Assembly: GCF_029960115.1 (NCBI RefSeq)
Contig: NZ_JASCOZ010000018.1
Coordinates: 1 to 45,071 of the forward strand
DNA from: Stenotrophomonas sp. PS02289
Lineage (GTDB): Bacteria; Pseudomonadota; Gammaproteobacteria; Xanthomonadales; Xanthomonadaceae
DNA length: 45,071 nt
Reading direction: 5' to 3'
Below, piece after piece: positions 24,401 through 31,666 of this stretch. The translations under genes were made by a program, and so were the position numbers. The notes under the pieces are model-generated. The model ran no database searches. It was not told the origin of the DNA and saw nothing but the letters and a program-made list of their open reading frames with translations. Position 1 is the stretch's first letter; each line of letters begins with the position of its first letter.

Positions 24401-24681
24401 GGGGCGACGGCGCTGTCGCCCAATGCCTTGCGTAGCTGGGCGATGGCCTTCTGCACCGGGTTGTCGCCCAGGCTGAGGTCGGCACCGCACTCCACCAGCA
24501 GGCGCTCGGGGGTAACCACGGTGCCGGCGTTGTAGGCCAGGAACTCCAGGGTTTCCATCGCGCGCGGCTCAACGCTCACCCGGCCGGCGTCGCTGGCCAG
24601 GGCGTTTTCCTTCGGATACACGATCCAGTCGCCGACGCGGAAGTGCTCGACAGCGGGGACCTGCGGAGTAGGTTCGTTCAA
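21445..24681 (-). CDS. wHTH-nSTAND NTPase with one membrane segment and C-terminal helical repeats
   Basis: Architecture, counted from a start at 24744: an OmpR/PhoB-type winged helix (~35-132, closing with ETIRKRGYRLIAPV), then an nSTAND1-type NTPase beginning SPFRGLDAFDSDDAAVFFGR with Walker A GASGSGKSS (~198-206) and Walker B LVLVIDQLDDFF (~301-312). One hydrophobic segment follows (GTVSALAVVAMAGFGIAHH, ~625-643), then about 440 residues of TPR-like helices. STAND proteins are signalling switches, many of them in conflict and cell-death systems. The DNA-binding head and membrane anchor make this CadC-like in layout. The TTG at 24681 has AAAGGG about 8 bases upstream; a TTG at 24744 is an alternative. 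Confidence 0.8.
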   Translation of the reverse strand: MNEPTPQVPAVEHFRVGDWIVYPKENALASDAGRVSVEPRAMETLEFLAYNAGTVVTPERLLVECGADLSLGDNPVQKAIAQLRKALGDSAVAPRYIETIRKRGYRLIAPVTLPAGYRGPVAQAAAPATPGSPFRGLDAFDSDDAAVFFGRSAAVETLVQALEAQWQQQCAFVLLVGASGSGKSSLLNAGLIPRLAPPGVGALDVVAIARVPGRGPGTRTLAAAVADALVTTLQPALLEGHDVDTWQQSLEHTPERALQQLADRIRSAQGARQGDRAPALVLVIDQLDDFFAEDGDPAQAAQDAALLEQLARSGHIAVVAACRSSAYPALASVPGLLALKQPSGHVDLAPPGPAEIAEIIRRPAQLAALSFEEGPDGRLDDVLRDSAVAQRHGLPLLQHTLQLLYEHRQDGGRLGFAAYTAIGGLEGALRQHAEKVMAAVSPAARNSLPNVLVQLVRYSADGEQISCVAAPLQAFAPGPERELVDALLRNRLLAGTAEDNAPSVQIAHETLLRAWPRAAQWVADNRDDLHLRERLHLAAQRWQQEDQRRDLLLPGGRLLDEARELLRRRPQLLDSPCHALVAASAHREQRQRWIKRGAIGTVSALAVVAMAGFGIAHHARLQAEQDRERAAGLVEYMLGDLTDRLEQVGRLDLLDEVGTRIQHDLAGADARSHDTRLERSRVLRQLARIRVARGVLDDAAPLATESLALAEQVAQEQPKSADAQLNLGESHYWNGYLAFLRNDTAGALQHWNAYRVATERATVLQPDNSKAWLEASYALNNLGTLARSAEQNAQSLQLFQQSLQHKRRAQALNPDDVRLRADLADSLSWVASAHDRLGQWPQARIAYDEAVSVITQVRERAPQDAEWKHREAVLHTLRGQILSSLGEREAAHTELVAATRLLDQIGEAQPDRSDWARDRSVTHRTAGELALDVGNLPDATAHFVIADRLLGALLESGAEVRELPRLKIRSALGAARLAHAAGQTGTATQRLAQAQGYLDEMPPTEKPSRRERLLRAETSVLRAELDAAHLSAHTEQLRQAALWLGNEEQRATDREARDLWQRLAPLLAQLQPAPPLIH

Positions 24682-24762
24682 CGCACTGCCCTTTTTGGCC
24701 GTCAGCGCACACAACCGGCGGCTGATGCGCAGATAGTAAGGCAATGTGAAGACCGTCGTGCT

Positions 24763-25524
24763 TCAAAGCAGGTCGCAGGCCACCCCGCGCGCAGGCCAGG
24801 CCGTATCCATGGCTGGCGGCTGCGCGCGCCAGGAGTGGCAACCCAGCCGGAACAGCGTGGGTTGCTCACGCCCAGTCGAACCCTGCACAGGCAGTTGCAC
24901 CGAGAGCACCAGGTCCACCCGGGCTTCCTCGCCGGGCATATGGCCGTGGGTGTCGATGTGCAGGGTCAGGGTGTCTTCATAGCCGGCGGGCACGGTTGCC
25001 AGGCAGCTCACCCAGCCATTGGCACGGCCCAGCACGAACGGTGCGATCTGCAACGGCCCGTTGGCGTCGTTGCCCAGCACCGAAAAGGTCCAGGCCGGCG
25101 GGCAGGCGTGCGCGCGCAGCTCCAGCTGCATGGCGGCACTGGCGTCGCGCTGCTCGTAGCGGGCCTGGAAGGTATAGCGGTCGGCCATGCCGTAGGCGAC
25201 GCTGCGCTGGGCATGACCGGGATGGTGTTCGAAGAAGCTCTGCAGGTCGCGCACGTTGCGCATGATGACCGGCGGGGCCGGCAGCCGCGGCTGCGGGGCC
25301 AGCGGCTGCAGTAGGTCGGGCCAGCACGGCAGCGGCGGGTGGCCGATGGCCACGAACAGCTGGCCGGGGACGTCGCTGCCGCTGCCATTGGCGCAGCGCA
25401 CGAACACCTGGTTGTTCACCGACGGCAGGTGCGGGAAGTCCGGTGCCCGGTCCCAGCGCGGCTGACCGCTTTCGTCCGGCAGCGAGCGCCGGAACAGCGG
25501 CTCGCGGGCGTCAGGGCTGCACAT
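24763..25524 (-). CDS. Unknown protein upstream of the wHTH-nSTAND gene
   Basis: The 253-residue product has no signal peptide and no family I recognise. Its N-terminal third is proline-rich (FPHLPSVNNQVFVRCANGSG, IGHPPLPCWPDLLQPLAPQP); the rest looks beta-rich (YTFQARYEQRDASAAMQLEL, ARVDLVLSVQLPVQGSTG). The ATG at 25524 follows GAGGG by about 9 bases; a TTG at 25554 is possible. It ends 81 bases before the start chosen for the nSTAND gene, on the same strand. Co-transcription suggests that it is a partner or input of that switch protein. Confidence 0.6.
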   Translation of the reverse strand: MCSPDAREPLFRRSLPDESGQPRWDRAPDFPHLPSVNNQVFVRCANGSGSDVPGQLFVAIGHPPLPCWPDLLQPLAPQPRLPAPPVIMRNVRDLQSFFEHHPGHAQRSVAYGMADRYTFQARYEQRDASAAMQLELRAHACPPAWTFSVLGNDANGPLQIAPFVLGRANGWVSCLATVPAGYEDTLTLHIDTHGHMPGEEARVDLVLSVQLPVQGSTGREQPTLFRLGCHSWRAQPPAMDTAWPARGVACDLL

Positions 25525-25692
25525 GGCGGGCACCCTCGTGGAGGTGTTCGGCAACCGGGAGGATGTGCATGACGGGCCTCGTTGATGCGGTCGGAGTACG
25601 GGGTCCGATGCTGCTCAAAGGGGCCTGGAGATGCTTGCCGGAAACCTTCCGGAAGCTCAACGTGTTGATTTATAAGGAAAGTGAAAAGTGCT

Positions 25693-26535
25693 TCAGCGCT
25701 TGACGGCGAACACCCCGTCCAGCGCCAGCTCGGGCTTGAAGCCGGCCTTCTCCAGCCGCTTGGCGACCTCGCGCGGCACATCGCGGCCGCTGGTGAGCTT
25801 GTTCGGGGCCCCGGTGTAATGGAACATCCGGCCGCCCGGGCGGATCACCCGCGCCAGCTGGTCATAGAACACCTGCGAGTATAGTTCGCCGGCAATGCCG
25901 AAGCGGGGCGGGTCATGCAGGATGGCGTCGACCGACCGGTTCTCCAGTGTCTGGATCTGCTCGGAGACATCGCCCTGGGTCAGCGACAGCCGACCGCCGC
26001 TGCTGGCCGCGTCCGGGTCGGGCGACCACGGGTTGAGGGTGCGCAGCCACAGCACGTCGGGATTCTTCTCGAACGACTGGATGCGGGTGACCCCGGCCTC
26101 CAGGCAGCAGGCCGCGAAGTAGCCAAGGCCGCCGCACGTATCGAGCACGGTCTTACCCGCCGGGGCCACCAGGGCCACCTTGCGGCGCGCGTCCTCGAAC
26201 GGCGAGACCTGCGCGCTGGGCAGCATCTTGATCCCGTCGATCTCGAAGGTGGGGGCGTCCCATTCGGTGGGTACCAGCTTGATCAGCGCCGAGCCGAACC
26301 GCGAGACCGGCAGGAACTCCTCGCCGTCCCAGTAATACAAGGTGCGGTCCTTGGTCTTGCCCGGGTAGTCGTAGCGCTGGCCCTGCCACTGCCAGTGGTC
26401 GGCGGCCAGGGTGGCGGTGCCGGTGCTGCGGCCGAGGTCGAGCGAGCCGGTCCATTCGCCGGCCCCGCTGTCGCGGGCACGCGCCAGGGCATCGGCGGAG
26501 GAACGGGTAAGCAGGGGACCGGTGTAGTGGGGCAC
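25693..26535 (-). CDS. Class I SAM-dependent methyltransferase
   Basis: Motif I is VLDTCGGLGYFAACC (~residues 130-144), the acidic end of strand 2 is IQSFEKNPD, and motif IV is AILHDPPRFG (~205-214). The DPP box recalls methyltransferases acting on exocyclic nitrogen or on RNA. The N-terminal ~110 residues (including DHWQWQGQRYDYPGKTKDRT) form a separate domain that may bind substrate. The start is GTG with no clear ribosome-binding site. It lies upstream of the nSTAND operon on the same strand but is separated by about 170 bases. The substrate is not inferred. Confidence 0.7.
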   Translation of the reverse strand: MPHYTGPLLTRSSADALARARDSGAGEWTGSLDLGRSTGTATLAADHWQWQGQRYDYPGKTKDRTLYYWDGEEFLPVSRFGSALIKLVPTEWDAPTFEIDGIKMLPSAQVSPFEDARRKVALVAPAGKTVLDTCGGLGYFAACCLEAGVTRIQSFEKNPDVLWLRTLNPWSPDPDAASSGGRLSLTQGDVSEQIQTLENRSVDAILHDPPRFGIAGELYSQVFYDQLARVIRPGGRMFHYTGAPNKLTSGRDVPREVAKRLEKAGFKPELALDGVFAVKR

Positions 26536-26671
26536 GGGCAGTCGGGCAGGCTAGCGGGGTGGGTAGGGTACCCGAGCCGGTGATTTCCTACCGGCCAACG
26601 CGTCGCCGGACGACCCGAGCGGGTGGGCTGCGCTGATCGCGGGCGGCGGAGGCGGTTCGCACACTGGCTGC

Positions 26672-27157
26672 ATGGAGATGCCCAACCCGTATCCGGCGTT
26701 CGACAACACCTGGGGCTTCAGTGCCTACCTGCGCGACCCGCGCAGCCGCCTGCTGGTGGAGCAGCCGGACGTGCTGCGTCGGGCCTTCCGCATTGCGCGC
26801 CACACCCGTCCGTTCGTGCTGCACGCCATCGTCGTGCTGCCGAGCCAGCTGCACGGCGTGTGGACCCTGCCACCGGGCGATGAAGAAGGCGAGTCCCGCT
26901 GGCGGCAGATCCAGGCGGTGTTCGACCGCCAGCTGCCCGGCCAGCCACCGCGCGCGCTGCTGCGTCGCGACCGCTGCGCGCGGCCGTTGTGGCAGGCCGA
27001 CTTCCCGCAGCAGCGCATCGTGGATGCGGCGGCCCTGCAGCAGCACATCGCATGGGTGCACCACTGCCCGGTGCAGCAGGGGCACGTGCGCGAGCCCGCG
27101 CAGTGGCCGTACAGCTCCATCCACCGCCGTCGCCGCCATGGGGCGGGGGTGGAATGA
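26672..27157 (+). CDS. RAYT-like (REP-associated tyrosine transposase) protein with lost catalytic residues
   Basis: The frame follows the Y1/HUH RAYT plan: NTWGFSAYLRDPRSRLLVEQ, then HAIVVLPSQLHGVWTLPPGD, then the end CPVQQGHVREPAQWPYSSIH. In active relatives the middle block carries the two metal-binding histidines as D-H-x-H (here SQLH, so the first is Gln). The last block is usually D-Y-I-H-x-N-P-V (here AWVHHCPV, so the tyrosine is Trp). The reading frame is intact over 161 residues. RAYTs act on REP palindromes with a GTAG head, which are abundant here. This copy appears inactive, decaying or repurposed. Confidence 0.75.
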   Translation: MEMPNPYPAFDNTWGFSAYLRDPRSRLLVEQPDVLRRAFRIARHTRPFVLHAIVVLPSQLHGVWTLPPGDEEGESRWRQIQAVFDRQLPGQPPRALLRRDRCARPLWQADFPQQRIVDAAALQQHIAWVHHCPVQQGHVREPAQWPYSSIHRRRRHGAGVE

Positions 27158-27241
27158 ACGTGGTTTACAGGGGATGGCATCACCGTTGGGCGCGCTCGTC
27201 GCGCTGGCGTCAGCTGCATATCCGCGGTTCGCCGCTGCGCT

Positions 27242-27260
27242 GCACCTCGGGTGGAGGTGC
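27242..27260. terminator. Hairpin between convergent genes
   Basis: GCACCTC (27242-27248) pairs perfectly with GAGGTGC (27254-27260) around GGGTG, just before the stop of the minus-strand lipoprotein gene. There is no strong T-run. Confidence 0.4.
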
Positions 27261-27265
27261 CTGTA

Positions 27266-27688
27266 TCAGTCGCAGCCTGTTCTAAACACCGGGCCGGCAC
27301 CGATCAGCACCAGCGTCATGTAGTCACTGTCCTTGGCTTTTCCTCGTAGCGATGCCCCGGGCTTGAGGTGGAACAAGCCGAAGCCGCCGCTGTTGCGGAC
27401 CAGGGCGCGGTCGATCTGATCGGCGTCGCTGGGAAAGTAGCTGGCCACTTCGTCGCGGCGGGCTTCCTGAAGCGGTGCGGCCTCGCGTTGCCATTGGTCG
27501 TCGCGGTTGAAGGACACGTAGTACCGCCCCTGTTCCTGTTCAATGCGGAAGTCCGCGGCTTTGCGGGGGTGAGTGCTGTAGCAGCCCAGCATGGGGTCGG
27601 CGGAGTACACCGCGTCGCCGGCATTGCGCTTGCCGCAGCCGGTGAGCAGAAGTAGGGGGAGCAGGAGCAGACAGGGCAAGGCGCGCAC
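27266..27688 (-). CDS. Small lipoprotein, function unknown
   Basis: A GTG start at 27688, preceded by AGGAG at 7 bases, gives a signal sequence (ALPCLLLLPLLLLTGCGKRN) with a clear lipobox LTGC. The mature ~120-residue domain begins with AVYSADPMLGCYSTHPRKAA and includes YYVSFNRDDQWQREAAP. The longer open frame to 27907 overlaps the divergent gene and is not used. It should be anchored in the envelope. No family is recognised; the DPMLGCY start recalls small proteins that measure or bind a surface ligand, but no function is claimed. Confidence 0.65.
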   Translation of the reverse strand: MRALPCLLLLPLLLLTGCGKRNAGDAVYSADPMLGCYSTHPRKAADFRIEQEQGRYYVSFNRDDQWQREAAPLQEARRDEVASYFPSDADQIDRALVRNSGGFGLFHLKPGASLRGKAKDSDYMTLVLIGAGPVFRTGCD

Positions 27689-27800
27689 GGCGGTTCTCCT
27701 GACGGCAGATGTTGCGTCATAGTGCCGCACCCTGCGCCTGAGCGGTGTGCAGACCGGGCGATGGTGTACGGTGGGAGCTGACCCGTTCACCCATACCCCC

Positions 27801-28136
27801 ATGTCAGACCCCACGCCTTCGCCTGCCTCTTCCTCTGCCCCGTCCCGTATGCCGGGTAACCGTGCGCCCCTGCTGGGGATCGGCAGCTTCCTGGTGGCCC
27901 CGGCCATGTTCGCGGTGGCCTACGCGGTGGGCCAGGCCTCGCCCGAGGTGGGGCGCTGGCTGCTGGGCAATGCAGGCATCTCGCTGGGGGTATTGGGGGC
28001 TTCGATCGTCGGCGTGATTGTCGGCCTGGGTTCGCGCGTGCGAGGCGAACGCTGGCCGTGGTTGGGAACGGCCGGTGCAGTGTTCAGTTCGTTGCCGCTG
28101 GGACTGTTTCTGCTGGGGATGATCTTCAAGCTGTAG
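27801..28136 (+). CDS. Small membrane protein (111 aa), function unknown
   Basis: After a Ser/Pro-rich head, three hydrophobic segments follow: LGIGSFLVAPAMFAVAYAVG, AGISLGVLGASIVGVIVGLG and WLGTAGAVFSSLPLGLFLLG. The charged turn SRVRGERW separates the last two. It is divergent from the lipoprotein gene at 27266-27688. No function can be read from the sequence. Confidence 0.6.
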   Translation: MSDPTPSPASSSAPSRMPGNRAPLLGIGSFLVAPAMFAVAYAVGQASPEVGRWLLGNAGISLGVLGASIVGVIVGLGSRVRGERWPWLGTAGAVFSSLPLGLFLLGMIFKL

Positions 28137-28380
28137 CCAGGCTCTCGCAGCCGATCGCGACAAAGAAGAAACAGGCAGAGGTCGAAATGGCCAAATGCCA
28201 GAGCGCCCACGGATGTCCCCCAACCGCGATCAAGTCATTGATAACAGTGGGGTTCGGTGGGATGTCGATGATTCGCGAGTCACATCAGTAGCACCGCCAG
28301 TCGCTTTCATGACGCGGTGCTCACTTTCGACCGAATGACGGAACAACACTTCGCGCTCCCAACCAACAAGGGCAAAGCGC

Positions 28381-29070
28381 ATGAAGTGTTTGATGTACCT
28401 GCTACTGGCAAGTTCGTTCACGGCAAGTGCCAGCAATTCCGACTCCTACACAGACCGCTATGAGACGGACGCCGCTGGAAATCGCGTGGTAGTGCGTACG
28501 AGTGCTGCCGTCGATTCAAACGGTGTCGTCCGGTACGTGGAGCAGCGGCTGGATCCGGTGGACGAAACGACGTTCATCTACGATCCCAGCATCCAGAGTG
28601 AAGCCACCAACCGATATCACGAGGCGTTCTGCGCACAGCATGGAGGCGTCCCATCGCTTGATGGCGAAACCGTGCTGTCCGGTGCGGTCAGCGGGTGGGG
28701 ATGTCGACCCACACAGGGGCCAAAGGATCATCTGGAACCCGGGGCACCTTCGGACGCATCCATCCTGAGCGAAGCCCCCGATTTCGTCAGCGCCCGGGCA
28801 CCCAACGGTGTCGTCGCGGTCGGAAACTTCATTGCCTATGGGTACGTGACAGCCAAGAGCAGTCAAGCTGGGAGGCTTGCAACCAGCGTCACGGCGGACG
28901 GCGGGCGCTGCCGGATGTCGAAGAGCTGGTCGTACTCTGGTGCGTTCAACGACGCCCAGCAGGTGTGGGTGAACTGTTATGTGGATCGTCCCCGTGTCAT
29001 CTCTACGCGGACCGAAGCCTGTATTCCCAAGCGATGCACGGCGAGCAACGGGGAAATGACGGTGCGTTGA
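28381..29070 (+). CDS. Secreted cysteine-rich protein, paralogue A (229 aa)
   Basis: A signal peptide (MKCLMYLLLASSFTASAS) precedes a mature domain with six cysteines that are also present in paralogue B at 30894-31583: FCAQHG, GWGC, GRCRM, VNCY, EACIP and KRC. Other shared blocks are VEQRLDPVDETTFIYDPSIQ, VLSGAVSGWGC and AFNDAQQVWVNCY. Three disulfides are possible in the periplasm or outside the cell. Both genes have identical length, and the bases before the ATG are also alike (CGCTCCCAACCAA in both). No function is recognised. AT content appears higher than in the flanking genes. Confidence 0.65.
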   Translation: MKCLMYLLLASSFTASASNSDSYTDRYETDAAGNRVVVRTSAAVDSNGVVRYVEQRLDPVDETTFIYDPSIQSEATNRYHEAFCAQHGGVPSLDGETVLSGAVSGWGCRPTQGPKDHLEPGAPSDASILSEAPDFVSARAPNGVVAVGNFIAYGYVTAKSSQAGRLATSVTADGGRCRMSKSWSYSGAFNDAQQVWVNCYVDRPRVISTRTEACIPKRCTASNGEMTVR

Positions 29071-29082
29071 TCATCCGTCTAC

Positions 29083-29106
29083 GTGGAGCCGGGCTCTGCC
29101 CGGCTG
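29083..29106 (+). repeat. SMAG-type REP element with GTGG head
   Basis: GTGG in place of GTAG, then AGCCGGGCTCTGCCCGGCT. It is paired with the inverted copy at 29132-29154. Confidence 0.8.
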
Positions 29107-29131
29107 AATTTCACCGGGCCCGTACGTCACG

Positions 29132-29154
29132 CAGCCGGGCGAGCCCGGCTCTAC
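29132..29154 (-). repeat. SMAG-type REP element supplying the dmeF stop codon
   Basis: Minus-strand GTAG plus AGCCGGGCTCGCCCGGCT. The TAG of its head is the stop codon of the cation-efflux gene. Confidence 0.85.
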
Positions 29155-30155
29155 ATCTGGTGCACTTCGACGGTGATGTGCACCAGTTCTTCGTGGATGG
29201 CCAGGGCATCGCGCAGGGTGTCGGCGGACACCGCGTCGGTGCTGACCACACTGGCAACGACGGCGAACTTGCCGCGGCCGACCTGCCAGACGTGCAGGTC
29301 GGCCAGCTTCGCCGACCACGGCCCCTGTTCGATCACCTCGCGTACTTCGGCCACCACGGGCGCGTCCATCTGCGCGTCCAGCAGGATGCGGCCGGTATCG
29401 CGCAGCAGGCCGATGGCCCACACGGTGACCAAGACCGCGCCGACGATGCCCATCACCGGGTCCAACCACGCCGCGCCCCACAGCTTGCCGCCGATCAGGG
29501 CCACGATCGCCAGCACCGAGGTCGCGGCATCGGCCAACACGTGCAGATACGCCGAGCGCAGATTGAGGTCCTGATGGTGGCCGTGTGCGTGGCCGGCGTG
29601 GTCGTGGTGATCGTGATGCCCGTGGTCGTGATGTGCGTGGCCATGGCCGTGCGAATGACCGTGACCATGCGAATGACCGTGACCATGCGAATGCCCCGGG
29701 CTGTCATGCAGCCACCAGGCGCAGATCAGGTTGACCACAAGCCCGACCACGGCGATGGCAATGGCCTGGTTGTAGTGGATGCTGCTGGGTACGAACAGGC
29801 GCTCCACCGACTGCACCGCCATGAGCAGGGCCACACCGAGCAGGGCGATGGCGCTGGTGTAGCCGCCCAGGATCTCGATCTTCCAGGTACCGAAGGCGAA
29901 GCGACCGTCATGGGCGTAGCGGCGGGCGCAGGCATAGGCGAATGCGGCCATGCCCAGCGCCAGCGCGTGCGAACTCATGTGCCAGCCATCGGCCAGCACC
30001 GCCATGGAGTTGAACCACCAGCCGCCCACGATCTCCACGACCATCATCACCGCCGTCAGGTAAAGCGCGCGGCGGGTCCGGCGTTCGGCCAACGGATTGC
30101 CGTCGTCAAAGTGATGGCTGTGGCGGCGGGCGTCGGCGGCAGCGGCGAGGGACAT
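29151..30155 (-). CDS. dmeF: CDF-family cation efflux protein (DmeF-like, Co/Ni)
   Basis: The layout is that of a cation diffusion facilitator: six membrane segments, transport-site motifs ADGWHMSSHALALG and HVLADAATSVLA (HxxxD/HxxxD type), and a very long histidine-rich loop (HSHGHGHSHGHGHSHGHGHA and beyond) between segments 4 and 5. The C-terminal ~80 residues form the cytosolic domain (DLHVWQVGRGKFAVVASVVS). The divergent gene is an RcnR-type regulator, and this pairing with a His-rich CDF protein is the DmeRF arrangement for cobalt/nickel efflux. The ATG at 30155 was chosen because the longer frame runs through the operator. The stop lies in a SMAG repeat. Confidence 0.85.
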   Translation of the reverse strand: MSLAAAADARRHSHHFDDGNPLAERRTRRALYLTAVMMVVEIVGGWWFNSMAVLADGWHMSSHALALGMAAFAYACARRYAHDGRFAFGTWKIEILGGYTSAIALLGVALLMAVQSVERLFVPSSIHYNQAIAIAVVGLVVNLICAWWLHDSPGHSHGHGHSHGHGHSHGHGHAHHDHGHHDHHDHAGHAHGHHQDLNLRSAYLHVLADAATSVLAIVALIGGKLWGAAWLDPVMGIVGAVLVTVWAIGLLRDTGRILLDAQMDAPVVAEVREVIEQGPWSAKLADLHVWQVGRGKFAVVASVVSTDAVSADTLRDALAIHEELVHITVEVHQM

Positions 30156-30191
30156 GGCGGGGCACGGAGGGCGGGCGAGGGTGTGCAATGT

Positions 30192-30208
30192 ATACCCCAT
30201 GGGGGTAT
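30192..30208. promoter_or_regulatory. DmeR/RcnR-type operator between dmeF and its regulator
   Basis: ATACCCC and GGGGTAT form a 7-bp inverted repeat around ATG (30192-30208). AT-flanked G/C tracts of this kind are the targets of CsoR/RcnR-family repressors. The site lies between the two divergent start codons and could control both. Confidence 0.75.
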
Positions 30209-30231
30209 GCGTCCAGTGTATGCTCCGGCCC

Positions 30232-30507
30232 ATGGCACACGTCAACCAACACCGAAAAGCACTTCTGTCCCGGGTCCGTCGGATGGCCGGGCAGGTGGCT
30301 GCACTGGAAACCGCCCTGCAGAACGAAGACGCCGATTGCAGCGACGTGCTGGTGCAGGCCTCGGCCGTACGCGGTGCCGCGCACGGGTTGCTGATGGCGC
30401 TGCTGGATGAGCACCTGCAGGCGCACGTGGTGTCGTCCGACGATCCGGCGGAGCGTGCGGAAGAAGCACAGGTGCTGGTGAAGCTGCTGCGGTCTTACGG
30501 GCGCTGA
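30232..30507 (+). CDS. dmeR: CsoR/RcnR-family metal-responsive repressor (DmeR-like)
   Basis: The 91-residue all-helical product has the family pattern HRKALLSRVRRMAGQVAALE then DCSDVLVQASAVRGAAHGLL. Counting from the ATG, His3, Cys36, His61 and His65 are present, one position off the His-Cys-His-His set that binds Ni/Co in RcnR. That favours a cobalt/nickel sensor over the Cu or formaldehyde types. The gene is divergent from dmeF with a palindromic operator between them. Metal binding should release the repressor. The ribosome-binding site is weak, and no better start is available. Confidence 0.85.
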   Translation: MAHVNQHRKALLSRVRRMAGQVAALETALQNEDADCSDVLVQASAVRGAAHGLLMALLDEHLQAHVVSSDDPAERAEEAQVLVKLLRSYGR

Positions 30508-30893
30508 TCAGAAGGTTTGGCTTGCTTGCCAGCTACGTCTGGGTCATGCCGATCGCGATGCGGTAGCTGAGGATCCGAAACGGCATGGGTGTGAATCACG
30601 CAGGTGCCAACGCGGCGCATAGGTGCGGTGGTCATTCAGCGGTGCAAACATCTCGCAGAGCGTGCCATTGCCGACAAGGATGCGCAGCCAGATGACGCGA
30701 TCGGCTGCATCTGGCTTTGCGATCTATTGATCGTGGAAGCTGCCTCTGGCGTTGGTACACAAGGCGTTGCGAGCCAAGACGCTTGGCCGAGAAACGCGCG
30801 TCTTGATCGCGTTTCAATTCTTCGACGCAGTTCACACTTTTGATGATTTCAGAGATGAAGACTCGCCGCTCCCAACCAAGGAGGCGCAAGCCC
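30508..30893. other. Gene-poor stretch before paralogue B
   Basis: About 385 bases without a supportable gene. The plus-strand frame 30604-30843 has neither a start signal nor protein-like composition. The last ~45 bases resemble the region before paralogue A (CGCTCCCAACCAA shared), so part of the upstream region appears to have been duplicated with the gene. Confidence 0.5.
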
Positions 30894-31583
30894 ATGAAGT
30901 CATTGGCGTATTTCCTGATCGCTACTTCATTCGTAGCAGCAGCTAGCGAAGAGCAGCCCTACTCTGATCGAATAGAAGTGGATTCTTCGGGAAACACGAT
31001 TGTCGTTCGGACTAGTTCAGTGCCGGACCCCAACGGTGGCACTAGGAAGGTGGAGCAGCGGTTGGATCAAGTGGATGAAAAAACCTACGTTTACGATCCA
31101 AGCATTCAGACTGAGGCAACCACGAAGTATCACGAGGAGTTTTGTGCGGAGCATGGTTTGGAGCCGTCGCTTGACGGAGAATCCGTGATCTCTGGTGCAG
31201 TTAGTGGGTGGGGATGCCAGCGACCGCGTGCTCAACGAGAGTCGCACGATGAAACATCCGGTCTGCAAAGCGGGGCATCCGAAAAGTCCACCGACTATGT
31301 CTTCGCCATAGCTCCTTCCGGTTCGTTTCCTGTAGGCAATTTGCTGGTGCATGGGCGAGCACGTGCAACAAGTAGCGTCGCTGGACCTCTATCCGCGACT
31401 GCCTCCGCCGATAATGGGCGGTGCAGCTTCTCACAGACTTGGAACTACGGCGGTGCGTTCAATGACGATAGGCAGGTATGGGTGAATTGTTACGTGGGAC
31501 AGCCTCGCTTCATCAACTCCAGAATGGAGGCTTGTGTCCCCAGGCAATGTGGACATGCGACGGGCACCATTTCTATCCGTTAG
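30894..31583 (+). CDS. Secreted cysteine-rich protein, paralogue B (229 aa)
   Basis: The ATG at 30894 follows a near-perfect AAGGAGG by about 9 bases. The signal peptide is MKSLAYFLIATSFVAAAS. The mature part matches paralogue A: VEQRLDQVDEKTYVYDPSIQ, FCAEHG, VISGAVSGWGC, GRCSF, AFNDDRQVWVNCY, EACVPRQC. All six cysteines are kept. The two genes are separated by the dmeF/dmeR pair. Function is unknown; export and disulfides are the only inferences made. Confidence 0.65.
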   Translation: MKSLAYFLIATSFVAAASEEQPYSDRIEVDSSGNTIVVRTSSVPDPNGGTRKVEQRLDQVDEKTYVYDPSIQTEATTKYHEEFCAEHGLEPSLDGESVISGAVSGWGCQRPRAQRESHDETSGLQSGASEKSTDYVFAIAPSGSFPVGNLLVHGRARATSSVAGPLSATASADNGRCSFSQTWNYGGAFNDDRQVWVNCYVGQPRFINSRMEACVPRQCGHATGTISIR

Positions 31584-31666
31584 TCGATCGCGCAAGATTT
31601 CTCCAACTCAGCTAGGCCCGCGTAGTTAGCGGCCAAACTGGATGGGAATTGAAATCGCATAGGCAA

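Noticed and set aside
23386..24435. 349-codon plus-strand frame over the nSTAND gene
   Set aside because: Antisense to Walker A/B coding sequence; typical third-position GC shadow.
25511..25570. 19-codon minus-strand frame starting MHILPVAEHLHEGA ahead of the unknown gene at 24763
   Set aside because: It overlaps the next gene's start and has no ribosome-binding site or conservation evidence; it could be a leader but cannot be supported.
26588..27139. 183-codon minus-strand frame opposite the RAYT-like gene
   Set aside because: The sense strand matches the RAYT plan along its whole length; the antisense frame has no recognisable feature.
29654..29700. Short tandem DNA repeat that could suggest a CRISPR or satellite array
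   Set aside because: It is the coding sequence of the HSHGHG loop of the cation efflux protein; the units are adjacent with no spacers.
30604..30843. 79-codon plus-strand frame upstream of paralogue B
   Set aside because: No ribosome-binding site, no domain, and it ends in the sequence that precedes paralogue B's own start region.
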